Shown: positions 57,617 through 64,000 of the stretch, in pieces
Layout: the number at the start of each line of letters is the position of its first letter
Numbering within the stretch: position 1 is the stretch's first letter
Assembly: GCF_019393635.1 (NCBI RefSeq)
Contig: NC_057863.1
Span: 3,212,334-3,276,333 of the forward strand
Source: Dromiciops gliroides
Taxonomy: Eukaryota > Chordata > Mammalia > Microbiotheria > Microbiotheriidae
DNA length: 64,000 nt
Direction of reading: 5' to 3'
Translations under genes and position numbers: made by a program
The notes under the pieces: model-generated
Database searches by the model: none
Told to the model about the DNA's origin: nothing
What the model saw: only the letters and a program-made list of their open reading frames with translations

Positions 57617-57773
57617 TTTGGGGCAACTAGGTGGTGCAGTGGATAGAGCACTGGTCCTGGAGTCAGGAAGACCTGAGTTTGAATCCAGCCTCGGACACTT
57701 AACACTAGCTGTGTGACCCTGGGCAAGTCACTTAACCCCAATTGCCTCACCAAAAAAAAAAAAAAAAAAAAAA
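57617..57773 (+). mobile_element. SINE (subfamily A), second of the pair
   Basis: Inserted in the A-tail of the previous SINE, ending in a long A-run. No separate outer duplication. Confidence 0.9.
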
Positions 57774-59519
57774 AGTCTGCAGGACCCTGGCAGGGCCCAG
57801 GGTCCAAACTCTGAATTGTCACTTCTCCTGTCAGATGACCTGGGTCTGGTGTATAGCCATCTTGTATGTCTGCCTATTGACATGTTCTCTTTCTCATGAG
57901 AATGCACACTCCTCCAGGGCAGGGACAGTGTTTGGCCTACAGGGTTAGCACATAATAGGCATTTAATAAATGTGTGTCGACTGACTGGCTGAGGAACCTT
58001 AGGCAAGTACTTCCTTCCCCTGTGCCTCCACTCCTCCTCTGGTGACCTCTGAGGTCTCTTCCAGCTCTAAGGGGAGCCTGTAGCTCTTGTAGAGATGGCC
58101 CAGAAATGTCCTGCTCCCAGTTGCAGGAAGGAGGGGAAAGGGGCTCTAAGTCATGTTTATGCAGCCCCTTTCCCTGCCCTCTGTGGCTGGGGGAGAGCCT
58201 GATCTCTGGAGTCTGCGTGGGAGCAGCTTTCTGGGGAGCCCAAGGATGTGTATCACCTGGCATTTCCTAGGCACCTGTTGTGTGCCAGGCACAGTGGATC
58301 TATCATACTGGGCCTAGAGTCAAGAACAATTGGATTCCAATTGGTCTCAGACCAGCTTAGCTCTGGGCCTCCTTCAGATATTGTAAGGACCAAATGATAA
58401 AACATTTGTAAAGCACTTTGCAAATATGTACAAAACCTTTCTAAAAATGCCAGCTATCCTTGTCGTTGTTGGTATCCCATGGGTGATGCTGGTGTGTAAA
58501 GGGGCCCTTGGAGTCTAGCTAGTCTGACAGGGCTGAGTTCAGCTCACTGGGGCTTCTCCCAGGTCCCCTCCGAGGGCTCAGCACCACGGACAAGGGCAAC
58601 ATCTGGGCAGCTAGCTGGGGGCCTCTTGGGAAGCACCTTTTCCTACTGAGATAAGGAGAAAGGGAGGTTCCAGTCCCACCCCCATCTGCAGACTGCACAC
58701 AGGGCATCCCAAGAGGCCAGGACTGGGGTCCAAAGCCCAGCTGCCTATCCCTTGGACCCAGGCCTCAAACAAACAAAAAATGCAGCATGATTAAACAAGA
58801 GGAAGATCCTCTGGTTGTTAACCTCACTGGAGGATGACAACGATGATGAGAGAATATCTCATTTATATCAATATAGCATCTAATTCGATGAGAGGCAGGT
58901 ACTACTACTATTGACCTTTTCCAGTTGAGGAAACTGAGGGCTGAGACAGTTATAAAGTTTCAGAGTTGGAAACACTTCAGTGGTCCTAAATGTCAGCTCA
59001 CACCCCCAAAGAAGTCCTGCTTACCCCGCCTGTCGGGGGCAAGGGAAGGGGTGGGTGACTTGGCTGTAGGCACAGCTACACCCCCACTGGACAGGCCTGA
59101 TGCAGCCTGGGCAGGGAGCCCCTGCTGCCCCTCCTTGAAGGCAGTCTGTAGATCCAAGAGCTGGCACTTGGTGGATGCCAAGGCCAAGCAGAGCCTAGTC
59201 TGCCCATGCAGGCCACTGCTCGATGCACGGCTCAGTGAAGGCAGAGGGTTGGGCGGAGAACTCGGGGTCCAGTGCACCCCCGAGCAGGCTGGGGCAAGCG
59301 AGATGCATGCCCAGGCCTCTTGTGTCGCCGAAGCTGGGGGGGGGGGGCAGCATGTCCGCTCCGCCCCCCCCCAGCCAGGGGAGAGACCATCCCGCCTCCA
59401 TTGTACATCGATTCCCAACTCGGGGCCTTCAAGCCTTTTGGCTTCCGAGCCTTTTAAACGTGACCAGGTGACTCTACAGTGGTTCCCTGGAGTTGGCTTA
59501 TTCAGACCTAGAGACAAGG
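57774..59519. other. Intergenic, no gene seen
   Basis: L2-type tail at 57890-57985 and scraps at 58265-58450. Overlapping 211- and 218-codon frames over 58925-59649 on opposite strands show no known motif. G-run at 59336-59347. Confidence 0.5.
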
Positions 59520-60580
59520 AAGGGGAGACGGGAGCTGGATTCCCCGGGTGGGGCGATTGATCCCTCCTGTGGGGAGCCGGGGCCTGAGACCCCGAGCCCA
59601 CGAAAGACCGGCCCAAGCAAGACTTGGCACCATTTTGTTCGCTGATCATTTAAGCCGCCCGAAGGAGTGAGAACATTTAAGGAAGCGCCACCTGCCCGGA
59701 GGTGGGAGGGAGTTGTGGAAGGGCAGCCAATCAGCTGCCAAAAGGCTTAGAGGACGTTTGATTGGCATCTCAGCCTGCCGCTGTCCACACTTGCACGCTG
59801 TAGGGAGAGGTCGCTGAGCTGGAATGGGGCTGGCTGGGCGGCACCACTGAGACCACCTGATCCAGCTCCTCATTGGGCAGGTGAGGAAGCCAAACGCAGG
59901 CCGAGCAGCTGGGACTGCCTCCCGGGCCTCCCCCCAGACTGCAGATCTGGCGCTCCCCGCACCCCTCCCCAGACCATGAAAAAGATTTCCCAAAGGAAGC
60001 ATTAGCAGGCCCGACGGCTGAGTCACCCGTGCCGGCTGGAGCCAAAGCACCTGGAAATGTAGACTCCAGGACAATGGGGGCCAGGGGACGGGGGCTGACC
60101 TCACCGAGCCTTTCTTTCTGTGGTGACCGGACACTCCCTCCCCTGGCCCACCCCAGGCAGCATACCAGACAGATGACCGCATGAGCGGAGGGGACGATAG
60201 CGGGGGCCGCCCTCCCTCCTTCTCTGGGGCCAGGAGGCCGAGCACGGGAGCTAGAGAACGTGCTGCAGGGAGGTCGGCGGGAGCCCCACCTCGGCAGCTC
60301 CGGGGCGCTCGATCCCTCCTGCCCCTCTCCTGCGGCAGTCTTTCCCGGCAGGGCTGCTGACGTCAGCCCTCCCTCCCAGGCTTCCTTCTGGGGAAGGTAA
60401 CTCGACACTCCGGTGTCTTCTCAGAGCACGGGAAAACCGGCTGCGTGTGCCTGGAAGGCCCAGCTTCACAGGTTCCCTCGGCTCCCCGCGACATGTGTCG
60501 CCGGCAGGCCGATGACAAAGAACCCCAGCTAGGGACCACGCCGAGAGCCAAGCCTTTCCCACATTCTCATGCCCTCTGAA
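59520..60580. promoter_or_regulatory. CpG-rich block of unknown role
   Basis: By eye about 60 CpG in roughly 1.06 kb, near the usual island threshold and far above the surroundings. Minus-strand open frames of 199 and 212 codons overlap here in two frames, as GC-rich DNA often gives, with no recognised protein. A promoter, an enhancer or a young CpG-rich insertion are all possible. Confidence 0.45.
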
Positions 60581-61857
60581 CTCTGACAGGCCCCGGGGCT
60601 TGGCTGAATCTGGAAAACTCAGACAATAGCCTGGGGAGGCCAGGGAGCGTGTGGAGTGAGCTCCGAGATCCTGGGTTTGCCCCCACCCAGGTCAAACCAA
60701 TCTGTCAAAGGCCTGTTCCTTTGTGCGCCTCCTCAGCTGATAAGATAGGGTCCCCGGAGTACAATGACCCTTTCCGGAGATACAATTCAGATGCTTCTGA
60801 GAAAAGAAACAGCTTCCCGACCAGCCTGAGCCGACAGGAATGTAAAGGGGCAGCCTGCTCAGGGGAGAGCCGGGAGGTAGCCCATCAGCACCTGGCGACT
60901 AGGGATGGGCACACCGATGTCCACATGCCGGACAGTACCCCATGACTAAGGCCCACACTGGGTGGGATGGGAAAGATCCTGGGTGAATAAAGGACCTTTC
61001 TTCCCTCTCTGACACTGTAAGCATAGGGACCCCGGGGTCCGGGCATGGGCCCTCAGGCCTGCAAGTGAAGGCACCCCAAAGCCACCCTGGATGGCCTACA
61101 TTCAGGATATTGGGTGGCAGTTAATTCTATTTCATCTTCCCATGAATGTATTAAGCAGCCAGGCCTGGTGGGAATGTGGGAGACTGGAGTGCAGGGGCAC
61201 TAAGCCTGGCACCAATGATGAACCCCCAGGGAGCAGGGGATGCCAGATGCCCAAGGGGAAGCCAGCTGGCCCAGGAGTGGCTGTCGCCTGCACAGCCTGG
61301 GCTAGGAAAAAGACTCACTGAACGCCAAGTTCTATGCTGCCCACAACCCCTGCAGGGGCCCCAGGGCTCACTCCCTACCTTCCTCCTCCCAGATAGGCCA
61401 GGGCACGCTGGGTAGCAGGGCACGCTGGGTAGCAGGGCACCCTGGGCAGCAGGGCACCCTGGGCAGCAGAGGCTGCTTCAGACTGGGGTTACTGAGACAG
61501 GCCTGAGCAAGAAGGGAAACGAACAGAGTGCAGGGCTGGGAGGCCCACCGGGACCCTCCCAGTGGTACTAGATTCCTCTCCAAATATGGCTGCTTGATTA
61601 GTCCTGGTGAGCAGAGCCTCGATTCCTATGCTCCGCCCTTCTGGAGCTCAGCTTGGAATTCTGAAAGAAAAGGGATCCAACTGCTCACGAGGCTCAAGCT
61701 ACTGGCCCTGCCTCTGTCCTGGGATGGCAAAGACAGCTGGTACCATCCCCTTGGGGCCAGAATAGTCGTGGAGACGCCTGTGTAAAGGCAAAGAACCAGA
61801 AATTCAACAGGTTCTCATTGATTGGAGGTGCTGGTATGTAAAGGGAGGGGAAAAACA
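60581..61857. other. Intergenic, no gene seen
   Basis: Contains AATAAA at 60986-60991 and the short minisatellite at 61401-61468. Nothing else recognised. Confidence 0.5.
61401..61468. repeat. 17-base tandem repeat, four units
   Basis: Units 1-2 are gggcacgctgggtagca, units 3-4 are gggcaccctgggcagca; the pairs differ by two bases, showing two rounds of duplication. Confidence 0.95.
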
Positions 61858-62068
61858 TGTATACAGCACCTACTATGTGCCAGGCACTGGACTAAGTGTT
61901 TTACAAACAACCTCAGGAGCAAAGGTTCTGTTATGATCCTCATTTTATAGTTGAAGAAACTGAGGCAGACAAAAAGGAAAGGACTAGCCCTGGATCATAC
62001 AGCTAGGAAGTGTCTGAGTCTGAGTCTGGATTTGAACTCAGATCTTCCAGACTCCAGGCCCAAGGTTA
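61858..62068 (+). mobile_element. MIR/CORE-SINE-like relic
   Basis: 'cagcacctactatgtgccag', 'gttgaagaaactgaggcaga', 'ggatttgaactcagatcttc' in order. Confidence 0.65.
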
Positions 62069-62513
62069 TATCTTCTGTTCTGTTTAGCTGCATATAAATG
62101 CGATGGAGTGGGATTGAATGAAATGACCTGGCTGTGAGGGACTCTGGGAAATGTGGCAAGATTTGCATGCGAAGATGCAGAGAAAAAATAAAGCATAACT
62201 GGAAGACCGGCAATGACCCAAGAAGGAAGCAGAACTAAACTCTGAGTAACTGAAACACCCATAGTGGTCCTGCGGAGCAGCTCAGGCAAACAGAGTCCTC
62301 CCTTCATGGCAGAGAAGTGGGGGAAGCCTGGGCAGAATGGTGCATACCTTTCTCAGATGCAGGCTCTGCTCTGCATCTGTTGTCTTCCTTCTTTACAAGG
62401 GATGCTTCAGTTCCTGGGTGGGGATGATGGGGGAATTGATAGCTAGAAAACATTTTAATATAAAAAACATACAGCTTCAATTATGCTTATCCCGAACAAA
62501 AAGTAAGGAAGAA

Positions 62514-62656
62514 AGGGGGCAGCTAGGTGGTGCAGTGAATAAAGCACTGGCCTTGGATTCAGGAGGACCTGAGTTCAAATCCAGCCTCGACACCTGACAC
62601 TTACTAGCTGTGTGACCTTGGGTAAGTCACTTAACCCTCATTGCCCTGTCAAAAAA
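62514..62656 (+). mobile_element. SINE (subfamily B)
   Basis: Flanked by aaaagtaagga (about 62498 and 62652). Ends 'cctcattgccctgtc' plus A-run. Confidence 0.85.
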
Positions 62657-62867
62657 AAGTAAGGAAAAAAAAACAACAAAGGAGGTTGCCTGCATCTCAT
62701 CTACCTGAAAAGCCTGTTTAATAGCTCTGGATTCTCTCCTGCAGGGTCTGGTCTATGAAAAATATGTCCCATTGCACAGTCTTATGGCCTCAGGGAATCC
62801 ACAAATGCCCGAGATGCCCTACAGGAGTCCTAGTGAAAGAAGCATCCCTGTCCTTCCCTAGAGGCTC

Positions 62868-63186
62868 TCCTCCTCTCCTCTTTTCCTCCCCTCCCCTCCC
62901 CTCCTCCTCTCCTCTCTTGTCCTGTCCTCCCCTCCCCTCTCCTCTTCTCTCCCTTCCTCTTCTCTCCTCTCTTCTCCTCCCCTCTCCTCTTCTCCCTTCC
63001 TCTCCTCTTCCCTCCCCTCACTTCCCCTTCTCTCCCTTCCTCTCCCCTCCTCTCCTCGTATCCTCTCCTGTCTTGTCCTCCCCCCCCCCTCTCCTCTTCT
63101 CTCCTTTCCTCTCCTCTCCTCTTCCCTCCTCTCACCTCCTCTCCTCCTGTCCTCTCCTGTCCTATCCTCTCCTTTCTCTTCCCTCT
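62868..63186 (+). repeat. (CTCCT)n-like pyrimidine tract
   Basis: About 320 bases of nearly pure C/T (ctcctctcctctt units). Minus-strand Arg/Glu/Gly frames across it are artefacts. Confidence 0.95.
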
Positions 63187-64000
63187 GCCCCTCTGATCTC
63201 ATCAGTCACTATGGGCTCAGTTAGCTCTATCTGCCTCGGATTCCCTCACCTGGAGCTCCAGCCCTAGCCCCTCTCGCAAGTACCAACTGTTCACCGGGCA
63301 TCTCCTTCCTCTCACATCCAATCAGTGGCCAAGACATTCAGTGACTTGCCAGGATCTGTGGAAGGATTTAAACTCAAATCTCCCTGGCCCTGAGTCTAGC
63401 CTTATGTCTACCCAGCTACTATGTGTACTGTTATGACCAAAAGCCTTCAGCAGCTCACCACTGCATGTGAAATAATCAACTTCTGATCCTGCCACTCAAA
63501 GCTATCTCCATCCAGCATTATCTCCCACAGCTCTCAGTTTTACAGTCTCCAATTTGTTTGGTTTTTTAATGTATTGGTGCCCTTTAAAAACCATTTTTGT
63601 TACTCCTCAATGCCCTCCCAACACCACCCATGCCCTCCCTCGTAACAAAGAAGTCTAAGCAAGCAAAGCAGACCTATTCACTGGCTCCATCTGGCAACAG
63701 ACATCGGGATCCACTGATTCAGACACCATCATCCCTTTTCTGCTGAAGTGAGGGACAGAGAAAGGCCCCTCCTTCACCTTGACCTTCACCGCCCAGCCTC
63801 CAAAGTCACTGTTGATTACTGCAGCATCTCATGAGTTCTTGGGGCTTTCAAACTTTCAAGATTGCTTCCCCTGAGCCCAGGGCAGTCACTCCACAGAGGG
63901 TTTCTTTTCTTGGCTCTTCCCACTTCACTCTTTATCTGTTCAGATGAGGCTTCCCAAGTTTCTCTCAAAGTTTCAGAGTTGTTGTTTCTTTTGAGACAAT
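63187..64000. other. Intergenic end of window, no gene seen
   Basis: A MIR-like scrap at about 63320-63425 ('ggatttaaactcaaatctcc'). Remaining sequence is unique with no open frame of note. Confidence 0.5.

Noticed and set aside
1452-57773. Functional tRNA genes at the SINE heads
   Set aside because: The heads are tRNA-derived but decayed, and are followed by SINE bodies and A-tails.
58925-60408. Frames of about 200 codons on both strands
   Set aside because: Overlapping frames in GC-rich sequence without a recognised domain or splice structure; kept only as a CpG-rich block.
61401-61468. CRISPR-like spaced repeats
   Set aside because: The units are head-to-tail with no spacers, and the DNA is mammalian.
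1452-62656. Recurring short frames reading like 'DRAPALESGGPEFKSGLRHL' and 'TLTSCVTLGKSLNPN'
   Set aside because: They are chance translations of the SINE body, seen at every copy, not a protein family.
62755-63267. 170-codon plus-strand and about 110-codon minus-strand frames
   Set aside because: Low-complexity translations of a C/T tract.
1-64000. A novel multi-gene system
   Set aside because: Only two host genes are present, both with known orthologues; nothing in the spacing or sequence points to a new system beyond the shared U12 introns.

Overview
This is mammalian, almost certainly marsupial, nuclear DNA. The best evidence is about twenty copies of a short tRNA-derived SINE (head 'ggcagctaggtggcgcagtg', body 'cactagctgtgtgaccctgg'-type, tail 'ccccaattgcctcacc' plus A-run). 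Several still have perfect target-site duplications. Decayed marsupial L1 3' ends, CORE-SINE/MIR/L2-type relics, hAT-like miniature elements and solo LTRs are also present. The SINE type favours an Australian marsupial over an American opossum, but that is from memory, not from a search.

Layout: 1-6.4 kb is intergenic repeat-rich DNA with one LTR-like fossil, an hAT-type MITE and an L1 split by a SINE. A CpG island (about 6.44-7.63 kb) starts LSG1, read here as 14 coding exons from 6948 to 17079 (660 codons plus stop; polyadenylation signal 18232). LSG1 is the circularly permuted GTPase that helps strip NMD3 from new 60S ribosomal subunits. Its intron 3 is almost wholly a C-rich minisatellite of about 1.4 kb. 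The 8.9 kb between the genes holds a solo LTR, L1 and SINE insertions.

A second CpG island (about 25.4-26.25 kb) starts TMEM44, read as 11 coding exons from 26014 to 54883 (452 codons plus stop; polyadenylation signal 55789). It encodes a seven-span membrane protein with a PQ-loop-like segment and a conserved cytosolic tail. Both genes run in the same direction, the same LSG1-then-TMEM44 order as human 3q29. From 55.8 kb to the end I find no gene. A CpG-rich block at 59.5-60.6 kb is unexplained.

The most interesting observation is that both neighbouring genes carry a minor-spliceosome (U12-type) intron. LSG1 intron 10 is an AT-AC intron (ATATCCTTTC ... AC) and TMEM44 intron 6 is a GT-AG U12 intron (GTATCCTTTC ... 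CCTTAAC ... AG). I found no bacterial-type operon, CRISPR array or new defence system; the two genes have no obvious shared biochemical role.
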